From Acidobacteriota bacterium (GTDB lineage Bacteria > Acidobacteriota > Vicinamibacteria > Vicinamibacterales > JAKQTR01), in contig JAPKZO010000025.1 in assembly GCA_026393755.1 (NCBI GenBank), forward strand, positions 1-64,000: a stretch of DNA of 64,000 bases, given 5' to 3'. The position numbers and the translations under genes are program-made. The first letter of the stretch is position 1. Each line of letters starts with the position of its first letter. Below the pieces are notes generated by a model that made no database searches, was not told where the DNA came from, and worked only from the letters and a program-made list of their open reading frames with translations. This document shows positions 1-7,281 of the stretch, one piece after another.

Positions 1-114
1 AGTGGTGCGCATGCCACACGTCGTCGTTGGCATGCCGTTGGCAGTTCTTCTCGAGAGCACGCTGGTTGTCGATCGTGACCAGCCGAGAGCGTGCGGAGAG
101 AGGAATGTGATGAG
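1..114 (+). repeat. duplicated 5' flank of the coiled-coil gene (copy 1)
   Basis: Bases 1-114 recur at 915-1028 with no difference that I can see, an offset of 914. The repeat covers the upstream region, the ribosome binding site (GAGAGG) and the first bases of the gene, so the whole gene was duplicated in tandem. The window starts inside this flank, so further copies may lie to the left. Confidence 0.9.
28..43 (+). promoter_or_regulatory. possible sigma-54 (-24/-12) promoter, copy 1
   Basis: TGGCATG-CCGT-TGGCA fits the -24/-12 layout (consensus TGGCACG-N4-TTGCA): the invariant GG and GC are present and correctly spaced, with mismatches at one position of each half. It lies about 65 bases before the ATG at 110. 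The same 16 bases recur at 942-957 because the upstream flank is duplicated. A GGCATGCC palindrome inside the site is an alternative reason for its look. Prediction only. Confidence 0.35.
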
Positions 115-807
115 AAGAGCCGATCTTGCTGAGCGAATCGACACCATGGAGCATCGCATGGACTCGATGGAGCAGCGTCTGGACGCGTCGTTTAACGCGC
201 TGATGGCGGAGATTCTGCAATCTCGCCGCGAGACAAAGGATGCAATTCTTGCCTCGCGAGCTGAGGTCGCTGAGGAGTTCTCGGCGATGCGGACCGAGGT
301 CGCTGAGGAGTTCTCGGCGATGCGGACCGAGGTCGCTGGGGAGTTCTCGGCGATGCGGACCGAGGTCGCTGGGGAGTTCTCGGCGATGCGGAGGAGTTCT
401 CGGCGATGCGGACCGAGGCCGCTGGGGAGTTCTCGGCGATGCGGACCGAGGTCGCCGGGCAGTTCTCGGCGATGCGGACCGAGACCGATGGGCAATTCTC
501 GGCCATGCGGGCTGAGGTCGCCCGAGAGTTCTCGACGATTGGGGTTCGTTTCGAGCGCGTCGAGGCCGCCATCGACGACTCGCGGGCCCAGCACGAGGCC
601 GCCATCGTGGACTTGCTGGGGGCAATCAGGGAAGGCGATGAGGCTCTGGGCTCGACCTTGCGGGGCGAGATGAAGGCCATGGACGCGAACCTGCGGGCCG
701 CGATCAGGGAAGGCGATGAGGACAGCCGCCGCTTCATGCTGGTCCTGCACGAGCAAGTCATGAGCCAGTTCAAGTTGCTCGGCGAGCGACGACCGTCCTC
801 GTCGTGA
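110..807 (+). pseudogene. coiled-coil protein with 11-residue repeats, copy 1, frameshifted
   Basis: Starts at ATG 110, six bases after GAGAGG, with a predicted helical N-terminus (MRRADLAERIDTMEHRMD). From 260 it consists of 33-bp units encoding variants of TEVAGEFSAMR, an 11-residue hendecad spacing typical of long coiled coils. At 392-411 one unit is only 20 bp (13 bases lost), which moves the reading frame. The frame downstream (from about 406) continues the same repeats and ends with a charged tail, ...VMSQFKLLGERRPSSS, at 807. The intact protein would have been about 235 residues. I see no signal peptide and no catalytic motif, and do not recognise the family. A 1 kb-scale tandem duplication, an in-array indel and a related remnant at 3729 point to a rapidly changing locus. 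A sequencing or assembly error in the repeats is the main alternative. Confidence 0.7.
260..543 (+). repeat. 33-bp tandem repeat array, copy 1
   Basis: Nine units: 260-292, 293-325, 326-358, 359-391, a truncated 20-bp unit at 392-411, then 412-444, 445-477, 478-510 and the divergent 511-543. Each full unit encodes x-E-x-x-x-x-F-S-x-M-R. Unit variants TEVAEEFSAMR, TEVAGEFSAMR and TETDGQFSAMR are mixed. The array is coding rather than CRISPR: units are adjacent, without spacers. Confidence 0.9.
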
Positions 808-914
808 CGCGTGGCTGCCCGATTCTCTGCGTCAGTGCGGGGGGCCTGCGCGGGCGATGTCGATACGGGCGCTTGAGTTCGTGGCCGAGACGATGCTACC
901 GTCGTCGTCTGCCG

Positions 915-1028
915 AGTGGTGCGCATGCCACACGTCGTCGTTGGCATGCCGTTGGCAGTTCTTCTCGAGAGCACGCTGGTTGTCGATCGTGACCAGCCGA
1001 GAGCGTGCGGAGAGAGGAATGTGATGAG
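915..1028 (+). repeat. duplicated 5' flank of the coiled-coil gene (copy 2)
   Basis: Second copy of bases 1-114. Identity stops after GTGATGAG at 1028, where copy 2 lacks the 28 bases that copy 1 carries at 115-142. The stretch 808-914 between the copies holds no gene that I can support. Confidence 0.9.
942..957 (+). promoter_or_regulatory. possible sigma-54 (-24/-12) promoter, copy 2
   Basis: Identical to the site at 28-43 because the flank is duplicated. It sits about 60-90 bases upstream of the candidate starts of copy 2. Prediction only. Confidence 0.3.
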
Positions 1029-1562
1029 ACCGTGGAGCATCGCATGGACTCGATGGAGCAGCGCCCGGACGCGTCGTTCAACGCGCTGATGGCGGAGATT
1101 CTGCAATCTCGACGCGAGACAGAGGATGCAATTCTTGCCTCGCGAGCCGAGGTCGCTGGGGAGTTCTCGGCGATGCGAGCTGAGGTCGCTGGGGAGTTCT
1201 CGGCGATGCGGACCGAGACCGATGGGCAGTTCTCGGCCATGCGGGCTGAGGTCGCTGGGGAGTTCTCGACGATGCGGACCGAGACCGATGGGCAGTTCTC
1301 TGCGATGCGGACCGAGACCGATGGGCAATTCTCGGCCATGCGGGCTGAGTTCGCCCGAGAGTTCTCGACGATTGGGGTTCGTTTCGAGCGCGTCGAGGCC
1401 GCCATCGACGACTCGCGGGCCCATCTCGAGACCGCCATCGTGGACTTGCTGGGCGTGATCAACAAAGGCGATGAGGACGGCCGCCGCTTCATGCTGGTCC
1501 TGCACGAGGAAGTCCTGAGCCAGTTCAGGTTGCTCGGCGAGGGACGACCGGCTTCGTCGTGA
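1005..1562 (+). CDS. coiled-coil protein with 11-residue repeats, copy 2 (5' end altered)
   Basis: Open frame from GTG 1005 (alternatives GTG 1032, ATG 1044) to TGA 1562, up to 185 residues. It has the same build as copy 1: helical N-terminus (MDSMEQRPDASFNALMAEIL), seven uninterrupted 11-residue units at about residues 48-124, then the VRFERVEAAIDDSRA linker and tail ending LLGEGRPASS. Relative to copy 1, 28 bases are missing just after the ATG at 1024. That ATG keeps the good ribosome binding site but is now out of frame, so expression needs one of the GTG/ATG alternatives. A 78-bp in-frame segment is also absent; in copy 1 it is bounded by an AAGGCGATGAG direct repeat (632 and 710), which suggests slippage or recombination. 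Function unknown. It may be a pseudogene like copy 1. Confidence 0.5.
   Translation: MRREECDETVEHRMDSMEQRPDASFNALMAEILQSRRETEDAILASRAEVAGEFSAMRAEVAGEFSAMRTETDGQFSAMRAEVAGEFSTMRTETDGQFSAMRTETDGQFSAMRAEFAREFSTIGVRFERVEAAIDDSRAHLETAIVDLLGVINKGDEDGRRFMLVLHEEVLSQFRLLGEGRPASS
1146..1376 (+). repeat. 33-bp tandem repeat array, copy 2
   Basis: Seven complete units in one frame: 1146-1178, 1179-1211, 1212-1244, 1245-1277, 1278-1310, 1311-1343 and the divergent 1344-1376. Unit order (AEVAG, AEVAG, TETDG, AEVAG, TETDG, TETDG, AEFAR) differs from copy 1, so units have been gained, lost or shuffled since the duplication. Confidence 0.9.
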
Positions 1563-1675
1563 CGCGCCGCCGCGCGATTCTCGATTGGATCCGTGTCCGG
1601 CGAGGAGCGTCGAGACGCCGCCGTCGAAGACTTCACGTCATGAGAGCGTCGTCGCCGGCACGAGTGGCGCGGTCC

Positions 1676-2677
1676 CTACTCGTCTCTGAGGTGCCGCAGG
1701 TTTTCGACCACGGCGAAACGGGTCCGGTACCGGCCCACCGCTTCCCCCCGCTGGTCGATTCGCCCATCATCCAGATTGCCGAGAAACGTCGCGGCCGACT
1801 TGAGATACGACAGCCGGTCCGGCGCGAGGCCCATGACGCGAGCGCAAGTTGCATCGACGGCCACAACATCGGTTCCCATGGCGACAAACCCCATCGGGCG
1901 GGGCGTGCCCATGATCGGTCCGTCACCCTCCATCGCCACGACGGCGTCCACTATCGTGAGGCCAGGCCGAATCGTCGCATTCAGATCGACAATCGATTCG
2001 GGAATGCCGTGCACATGCAGGAAGTTCTTCGGCCAGCCGTAGACACTGCCGGGGACGGTGCCGAACAGGTTCTTCATCCCGCACGTCATCCCCGCCCAGT
2101 GATGGGTCTTGAGCTTGGCCACCGAGACGACCAGATCCGCCGCCATGATGGAGGCCGGCAACACCATGTGCTGCAAACCAGTAAACCAGCTCTTCAGCTT
2201 GACGGGACTGACGTCGTCGGCGTTGAGATCGACGAACGGAATTCGCAGCTCTCTGAGCTGATCGTAGAGACCGCTTGAGACGAGCAAGTATTCGATGTCC
2301 CTCCGATGGCCGGGGCCTTCGCCCACGGCGACCGACGCGGCCCCCGCGCGGAGCATCGCCACCGCGGCGCCGGCGACGACGAGCGGGTGGGTGTTGATGC
2401 ACGAGCCGTTCTCGTACTCCACCAGATTCGGCTTTAACAACACGCGCTTGCCTCGGACGTTCACCTGCAACGTCTGCAGGCCCCGATAGATCACATCCGC
2501 CAGGTCCAGCCGATAGTCAGCAGCAGCGAAGAGGCCGACTGCCGATCGCGCAGGCAAAACAAACGCCGCGCGATCGAAACGAGGACGACACGCGCTCGCA
2601 GCTGCCAGCGCTCCCACGAATGGCAGCGCGAGAATCTCGCGACGCGTCCAGTCAGACCGTAAGGACGGTTGGCCCAT
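1676..2677 (-). CDS. DUF362 family exported protein
   Basis: 333 residues. The N-terminus carries a twin-arginine-like stretch (WTRREILALPFVGALAAASAC) that also ends in a possible lipobox Cys, so export by Tat and/or lipidation is likely. The body matches DUF362 proteins: VLLKPNLVEYENG, the VAVGEGPGHRRD loop, VSVAKLKTHHWAGMTCGMKNLFG, and a VDATCARVMGL segment near the C-terminus. The family's function is not established and some members accompany ferredoxin domains; none is present here. It starts 26 bp inside the 3' end of the prenyltransferase-like gene, so the two are probably co-transcribed. Bases 1563-1675 downstream contain nothing I recognise. Confidence 0.85.
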   Translation of the reverse strand: MGQPSLRSDWTRREILALPFVGALAAASACRPRFDRAAFVLPARSAVGLFAAADYRLDLADVIYRGLQTLQVNVRGKRVLLKPNLVEYENGSCINTHPLVVAGAAVAMLRAGAASVAVGEGPGHRRDIEYLLVSSGLYDQLRELRIPFVDLNADDVSPVKLKSWFTGLQHMVLPASIMAADLVVSVAKLKTHHWAGMTCGMKNLFGTVPGSVYGWPKNFLHVHGIPESIVDLNATIRPGLTIVDAVVAMEGDGPIMGTPRPMGFVAMGTDVVAVDATCARVMGLAPDRLSYLKSAATFLGNLDDGRIDQRGEAVGRYRTRFAVVENLRHLRDE

Positions 2678-3563
2678 GTGTTCCTGCCGTCAGTGCGTAT
2701 CGCACCATGCCAACGACGGCGTGATTGCCGAGGAACTCGCACTTCTCAAACGCCGCTGTCAGGGCGGCCTCGATCTCATTGGCCGGCAGCCCGTAGGCGC
2801 GCACGCACAACAGCGAAAGGCCGAGCGCCATGCCGGCCGGCTCATGCCGCCACGCGCCGCGAAGGAAATCAAGTGCCCGCCGCACCTCGGAGCGTTCGCG
2901 GCGATCATGTAACGCGAGCAACGCGAGCGCGGTGGGCGGCACAAAGGCGTGAAGCTGCTGCCCAAGCACCTCGCTGTTTCCGTAATTCCAGCCGCCGTCT
3001 GGACACTGCCGATCGAACAACAGGCGCTCGGCTTCTTCGATGCGGGATTGGGTGCCAGGCGCGCGAATGCCAGGCCCGGCTCGCTTGAGTGCAAGCATGC
3101 ACCAGGCCGTTGGCTCAACCCAGCCAAAGCCTTCTTCGGTCCACGGCCAGCCGACCAGGGAATTATCCTGTCGGACCGGCGACCTCCAGTTCCACGCGGT
3201 CTTCGACTTGACGCCGACGATGGCGGTGAGGAGCCGGCGCTGGATGTCGTCGCTCGGTGGCGATGTGCGCGGCGACGCGCGAAGAGCCGTCATCACGACG
3301 GACGCGAGACCGTTGAACGCGAGATTAGGCGGGAGCTGCGGCTCGGCGATCAAGCCGTCCGCGCGCTGCCACTTGGCGAGCAGGCTCAGACCAGCCTCCA
3401 CGAGCGGAGCGTCTTCGGGCCGCTGATCCGGGGCGAGCGACAACAACGCCCAACACGTGGGCTCGAGTCGGCTCGTCTTGCCGGGATAGTATCCCCAGCC
3501 TCCGTCGCCATTTCTTTGCGGGAGCAGCCGATCGCGGAGGAGGGCAGCGAGATCAGACCGCAT
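2652..3563 (-). CDS. prenyltransferase / squalene-cyclase-like repeat protein
   Basis: About 303 residues from ATG 3563. It contains repeated alpha-toroid motifs of the prenyltransferase/terpene-cyclase repeat family: GDGGWGYYPGK near the N-terminus, a GFGWVEPTAWCMLAL helix in the middle and CPDGGWNYGN near residue 190. Such proteins fold as (alpha/alpha) barrels; without the cyclase DxDD motif I cannot assign a substrate. The start is uncertain. Upstream, ATG 3654 opens MGSKAEKASILPPTVWAERP in another frame, which ends shortly after 3563 and looks like a natural N-terminus for this protein, so a one-base frameshift near 3565-3600 is possible. Its 3' end overlaps the DUF362 gene, which it probably precedes in one transcript. 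Confidence 0.75.
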   Translation of the reverse strand: MRSDLAALLRDRLLPQRNGDGGWGYYPGKTSRLEPTCWALLSLAPDQRPEDAPLVEAGLSLLAKWQRADGLIAEPQLPPNLAFNGLASVVMTALRASPRTSPPSDDIQRRLLTAIVGVKSKTAWNWRSPVRQDNSLVGWPWTEEGFGWVEPTAWCMLALKRAGPGIRAPGTQSRIEEAERLLFDRQCPDGGWNYGNSEVLGQQLHAFVPPTALALLALHDRRERSEVRRALDFLRGAWRHEPAGMALGLSLLCVRAYGLPANEIEAALTAAFEKCEFLGNHAVVGMVRYALTAGTHGPTVLTV

Positions 3564-3728
3564 ACGCACGAAGTCCGCAGAAACGATTCGCGGAAGGACG
3601 TTCTGCCCAGACGGTAGGCGGCAGGATGGAAGCCTTCTCGGCCTTAGAGCCCATGGCGATAGGGTAGCACGGCCTGGGCCGCGTGCCAGGGCGAATGGCT
3701 CACGCGAGAAGACGGTTGGACGTCGCGG

Positions 3729-3926
3729 ACTGAGGTCGCCACAGAGTTCTCGAAGATGCGGGGGCGTTTTGAGAGTCTCGAGACCGCCTTGGTGGGCTCG
3801 TGGGCCCAATTCGAGAACTCTATTGCGGCGAGTCAGGACGACACCCGTCGCTACATGAAGGTTCTCTACGAGGACCTCAGAAGTCAGATTAGGTTGCTCA
3901 ACGAGGCACGGCCGTTCTCATCGTGA
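3729..3926 (+). pseudogene. 3' remnant of a third coiled-coil gene copy
   Basis: A 65-codon open stretch without a start codon. It begins with one repeat unit (TEVATEFSKMR), then GRFESLETALVGSWAQFENS, and ends with a tail parallel to copies 1 and 2 (RRYMKVLYEDLRSQIRLLNE...FSS, stop at 3924-3926). The last bases before and after the stop (TCGTGACACG) also resemble the copies. It is clearly homologous but more diverged, and lacks the N-terminus and most of the repeat array. It lies next to the tRNA-Gly gene, a common site for rearrangement debris. Confidence 0.75.
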
Positions 3927-4002
3927 CACGTCGCGACGAGATGAGGGACGTCGGCGGCGCGGAGCTGTGCGCAACTCGCCGGACTGGGTAGGGTTTCGAG
4001 GG

Positions 4003-4076
4003 TGGAGCGGGCTACGGGAATCGAACCCGTCTAGCTGGCTTGGGAAGCCAGAGCATTACCACTATGCTAAGCCCGC
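4003..4076 (-). tRNA. tRNA-Gly (anticodon CCC)
   Basis: Reading the minus strand from 4076: acceptor GCGGGCT pairs with AGCCCGC, D arm TAGCATAGTGGTAATGCTC, anticodon stem CTGGC/GCCAG with loop TTCCCAA (anticodon CCC, reads GGG), and T arm CGGGTTCGATTCCCG. The discriminator is T and CCA is encoded (bases 4003-4005 on the plus strand read tgg). All four arms pair. Confidence 0.95.
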
Positions 4077-4122
4077 CCGACGAAGCGGCCACGTCATCCA
4101 ACCGGACGCTGGATGATTCCGA

Positions 4123-4131
4123 ATTATACCA
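4123..4131 (-). promoter_or_regulatory. extended -10 promoter of tRNA-Gly
   Basis: On the minus strand TGG-TATAAT gives a perfect -10 hexamer with the extended TGn element, about 45 bases before the tRNA 5' end. I see no good -35, as is usual for extended -10 promoters. It lies in the 83-bp gap between the phosphomannomutase stop and the tRNA. Confidence 0.55.
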
Positions 4132-4159
4132 AAGTCGCTGCGAAGCGCCCGGGAATGCG

Positions 4160-5521
4160 TCACGTGCTCCGGATAAACGCCAGCAACTCGTCGCGCTTCG
4201 ATTCCATCATCGCCTGGGTCGTCGCCTCCAGGTTCAGCCGAAGCAGCGGCTCGGTGTTCGACGCGCGCACGTTGAAGTGCCAGTCGGGCGCCTCCATCGA
4301 GATGCCGTCCATCCGATAGATGTGGCCGCCAGCGTAGCGCGCGGCGAGGCCGTCGAGCTTCTCCTGCACCGACTGCATCGACTTCGCCCTGGTGTTGATT
4401 TCGCCGGAGATGAAGTACTTCGCGCGCAGCGGGGCCAGCAGTTCGTGCAGCGCCTGGCCCTTCTTCGACATCAGTTCGAGGATGAGCAGCGCCGGGATAA
4501 AGCCGTTGTCGGCGTAGAAGTTGTCGCGAAAGTAGTAGTGGCCCGTCACTTCGCCGCCGAAAATGCCGTTCTCTTCGCGCATCCGCTTCTTGAAGAACGC
4601 GTGGCCTACACGGTTCATCAGCGCCTTGCCGTGATGCCTGGCCACGGTGTCTTTGACCGCGTAGCTGGCGCGCACGTCATAAATGATCGTGGCGCCCGGC
4701 TCCTTGAGCAGGAACGCTTCGGCCAGCAGCGCCGTCACGAAATCGCCGGGGACGAACTCGCCGTCACGGTCGATGAAGAAACACCGGTCGGCGTCGCCAT
4801 CCCACGCGATCCCGATGTCCGCCCGCTCGGCGACGACTCGCGACACGATGTCCCGGCGATTGTCCTCGATGAGCGGATTGGCTTCGTGATTCGGGAAGGT
4901 GCCGTCAATCTCGAAGCACAGCCTCGTCGTCCGGCACGGGAGATGGTCGAACAGCTTCGGGGCCACCAGCCCACCCATGCCGCTGCCCGCGTCGAGCACG
5001 ACGTTGAACGGCTTGATCGCGGCGGGGTCGATAAACTTGAGCACGTGCGCGGTGTAGTCGTCCAGCAGTGCGCTGTTGTCTGTGAGCGTGCCCCGCGGAC
5101 CGGACGGCGCGGGAATCGCGGAGCCGTCGATCATGTCGCGGATCTGCCCGATGCCGGCGTCGCCGCTCAGCGGAAACGCTTCGGCCCGCACGAGCTTGAT
5201 CCCGGTGTACTGCTTCGGATTGTGCGACGCCGTGATGACGACACCGCCGTCGTACCGATCGCGGGCGACGGCGAAGTACAACATGTCGGTCGCGATCATG
5301 CCGTAGTCGACCACGTCGGCGCCCTGCGCGCGCGCGCCGTCGATAAAGGCCGCCGCGATCGCCGGGGACGAGAGCCGCATGTCGCGCCCCACGGCAATGC
5401 GCCGGGCGCCAAGGTAGGCCACAAACGCCCGCCCGACATCCCGCGCCACCGCCTCGTCGATCTCGGTGGGATAGATGCCGCGGATGTCGTACGCCTTGAA
5501 GACTTCGAGATTGACGGCCAT
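4160..5521 (-). CDS. manB: phosphomannomutase / phosphoglucomutase
   Basis: 453 residues, the family's normal length. It interconverts hexose 6-phosphate and hexose 1-phosphate, feeding nucleotide-sugar synthesis. Motifs: phosphoserine loop TASHNP (97-102, Ser99 phosphorylated in the family), metal-binding DGDADR (241-246), and sugar-binding GEVTGH (323-328). The N-terminal FKAYDIRGIYP is typical of bacterial PMM/PGM enzymes of the AlgC/ManB type. The upstream gene in the same direction is a nucleotidyltransferase, 19 bp away, so the pair probably makes an activated sugar for glycan or exopolysaccharide. Mannose versus glucose specificity cannot be read from the sequence. Confidence 0.93.
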   Translation of the reverse strand: MAVNLEVFKAYDIRGIYPTEIDEAVARDVGRAFVAYLGARRIAVGRDMRLSSPAIAAAFIDGARAQGADVVDYGMIATDMLYFAVARDRYDGGVVITASHNPKQYTGIKLVRAEAFPLSGDAGIGQIRDMIDGSAIPAPSGPRGTLTDNSALLDDYTAHVLKFIDPAAIKPFNVVLDAGSGMGGLVAPKLFDHLPCRTTRLCFEIDGTFPNHEANPLIEDNRRDIVSRVVAERADIGIAWDGDADRCFFIDRDGEFVPGDFVTALLAEAFLLKEPGATIIYDVRASYAVKDTVARHHGKALMNRVGHAFFKKRMREENGIFGGEVTGHYYFRDNFYADNGFIPALLILELMSKKGQALHELLAPLRAKYFISGEINTRAKSMQSVQEKLDGLAARYAGGHIYRMDGISMEAPDWHFNVRASNTEPLLRLNLEATTQAMMESKRDELLAFIRST

Positions 5522-5540
5522 GGGCTGCAGCTTCCGGGAT

Positions 5541-6611
5541 CTACGAGGCAGGGGTGAGCCGCGAGAAATCCGTCACCGCGGACTTGTCGCCGAGAATCAC
5601 GCCACCCTCAATCGTGACATTGCGCCCGATGTGGCAGTGGCGGCCCAGGATCGCGCCCTGCACCACCGAGTCTCGCGAGATGCGGCAATCGGGCCAGATG
5701 ATGGTGTTGCCCACCACAGCGCCCTCTTCGACGACGGTGTGGCTTCCGATCACGCTGTACGGATGCACGCGCGCGCCGGCCTTGATCAGGCAGCCGTCGT
5801 CTATGAAGCACGGCCCCTCGATCGCGGCGCCGTCTTCAATGCGGGCGTCGTCGGCAACGAACTTCGCGCCCGGACGATCCGCCCCGAAGGGTTCCACCTT
5901 GAATCGCCGGTCCATGATGTCGCGATGCACCTGCATGTACTTCTCGGGCGTGCCGATGTCGATCCAGTAGCCGCGGTAGACGTAGGCGACAAACGTCTCC
6001 TTCCGCTCGACGAGCGACGGAAAATAGCTGCGCTCGATCGACCAGGTGACGTCCTTCGGAATCCGATCAAACGTGTCGGGCTCGAGAATGTAGACGCCGG
6101 CATTGATCGTGTCGCAGGTGACTTCGTCCTGCTTCGGCTTCTCCAGAAAGCGCCGGACGTTGCCGTCGGCGTCGGTCTCGACCAGGCCGTAGGCGGTGGG
6201 GTTGTCGACCGGCGTCAGTACGATCGTGGCCCGCGCCTTCCGCTCGCGGTGGAGCCGGATCACTTCGCGCAGGTCGATCTGGGTCATCACGTCGCCGTTG
6301 AAGACGACGATCGTGTCGGAATAGGAGCCGATGGCGTACTTGATGGCGCCAGCCGTGCCGAGCGGGTCCGGCTCGACCACGTAACTGATCGTGATGCCCA
6401 GGTCCTTGCCGTCGCCAAACACCTCGGCGATGCGCCGCGGCTGGTAGTTCAGGCTCAGGATGACCTCGTCGATCTCGGGCACCGTGCGGACGAGGTCGAT
6501 CTGGTAGTTGAGAAACGCCCGTCCGAAGACGGGCACGATGGGCTTGGGCGTGTGCAGCGTCAGCGGGCGCAGCCGGGTACCCTTGCCTCCTGCCAGAAGA
6601 ATAGCTTTCAT
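5541..6611 (-). CDS. sugar-1-phosphate nucleotidyltransferase with left-handed beta-helix domain
   Basis: 356 residues. The N-terminal nucleotidyltransferase domain (1 to about 235) begins with the signature LAGGKGTRLRPLT and contains the VVFNGDVMT metal/nucleotide site. From about residue 250 hexapeptide repeats follow (IEDGAAIEGPCFIDDGCLIKAG, VIGSHTVVEEGAVVG, ILGRHCHIGRNVTIEGG), forming a left-handed beta helix as in GDP-mannose pyrophosphorylase-like and GlmU-like enzymes. Paired with the mutase downstream, it most likely converts mannose-1-P or glucose-1-P plus NTP to the NDP-sugar. Exact specificity is not determinable. The gene is divergent from pgsA. Confidence 0.88.
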   Translation of the reverse strand: MKAILLAGGKGTRLRPLTLHTPKPIVPVFGRAFLNYQIDLVRTVPEIDEVILSLNYQPRRIAEVFGDGKDLGITISYVVEPDPLGTAGAIKYAIGSYSDTIVVFNGDVMTQIDLREVIRLHRERKARATIVLTPVDNPTAYGLVETDADGNVRRFLEKPKQDEVTCDTINAGVYILEPDTFDRIPKDVTWSIERSYFPSLVERKETFVAYVYRGYWIDIGTPEKYMQVHRDIMDRRFKVEPFGADRPGAKFVADDARIEDGAAIEGPCFIDDGCLIKAGARVHPYSVIGSHTVVEEGAVVGNTIIWPDCRISRDSVVQGAILGRHCHIGRNVTIEGGVILGDKSAVTDFSRLTPAS

Positions 6612-6641
6612 AACAGCCAGACTATTTTACTCTACTCGGGG

Positions 6642-6670
6642 TTCCAGACCCGGCTGGTGCGCGCTACAAT
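6642..6670 (+). promoter_or_regulatory. possible promoter of pgsA
   Basis: TACAAT at 6665-6670 is a near-consensus -10, 37 bases before the pgsA ATG. The -35 at 17 bp spacing (TTCCAG, 6642-6647) is poor. It lies in the 96-bp divergent gap. Confidence 0.3.
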
Positions 6671-6707
6671 GGCGGCGACCTGCGGGGCGGAACTTCCGAG
6701 ACCATCG

Positions 6708-7262
6708 ATGAACCTGCCAAACAGCATCACGCTCATCAGGATCTTCCTGGTTCCGCTGCTCGTCGTGGTCCTGTTGACCAAGCCGCAGGGCGGGTTGGTG
6801 CTCGGGTTGTCGAATCAGATGGCGGGCGCGGCCATCTTCGCCCTCGCGTCGCTAACCGACTGGCTGGACGGATACGTGGCCCGCCGGCGCAAACAAGTGA
6901 CCGAGCTTGGGCAGTTGATGGATCCGATTGCGGACAAGCTGCTCACCGCCGCCGCGTTCATTTCCCTCGTGCAGATGGGCGCGACGCCAGCCTGGATGGT
7001 GGCCGTCATCATCGGGCGCGAATTCGCCGTGACGGCGCTCCGCGGGATTGCCTATTCCCGCGGCACCGTGATTGCCTCGTCTTCGCTGGGAAAGTTGAAG
7101 ATGGCGTTTCAGGTGACGGCGATTCTGCTGCTGATTCTGGGACACGAAACCTACGTGCCGCTGTACCGGCTCGGCCAGGCGGCGATGTGGCTCGTGCTGG
7201 TGACCTCGATCGTGTCGGCGATCGACTACTACCGGAACTTTAACCGGGCGCTCAAATCGTAA
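6708..7262 (+). CDS. pgsA: CDP-diacylglycerol-glycerol-3-phosphate 3-phosphatidyltransferase
   Basis: 184 residues from ATG 6708. An inner-membrane enzyme that makes phosphatidylglycerol phosphate from CDP-diacylglycerol and glycerol 3-phosphate. It carries the complete CDP-alcohol phosphotransferase motif D51-x2-D54-G55-x2-A58-R59-x8-G68-x3-D72-x3-D76, and several hydrophobic segments consistent with six membrane helices. The N-terminus MNLPNSITLIRI is characteristic of PgsA. It stands alone, converging on bamD with a 19-bp gap, so the two transcripts must terminate close together. Confidence 0.92.
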   Translation: MNLPNSITLIRIFLVPLLVVVLLTKPQGGLVLGLSNQMAGAAIFALASLTDWLDGYVARRRKQVTELGQLMDPIADKLLTAAAFISLVQMGATPAWMVAVIIGREFAVTALRGIAYSRGTVIASSSLGKLKMAFQVTAILLLILGHETYVPLYRLGQAAMWLVLVTSIVSAIDYYRNFNRALKS

Positions 7263-7281
7263 CGCCCGCGTCCGCTCGCGC

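Noticed and set aside
260-543. CRISPR array
   Set aside because: Units are directly adjacent with no spacers, stay in a coding frame and encode a hendecad; no cas genes nearby.
804-992. 62-codon plus-strand ORF between the two coiled-coil copies
   Set aside because: Runs into the duplicated flank, has no ribosome binding site, and is Arg/Cys-rich as expected of a chance frame.
192-1505. 437-codon open frame on the minus strand across both coiled-coil copies
   Set aside because: It exists only because the 33-bp repeats keep all frames open; its composition (Arg/Pro/Ser repeats) is a mirror of the plus-strand array, and the plus strand has the ribosome binding sites and homologous third copy.
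4040-5557. 505-codon plus-strand frame opposite the phosphomannomutase
   Set aside because: Antisense shadow of a gene with every catalytic motif; Arg/Val/His-rich composition typical of high-GC complementary frames.
5475-6707. Long N-terminal extension of pgsA in the same frame
   Set aside because: Antisense to the nucleotidyltransferase; PgsA homologues start at MNLPNSITLIRI (ATG 6708).
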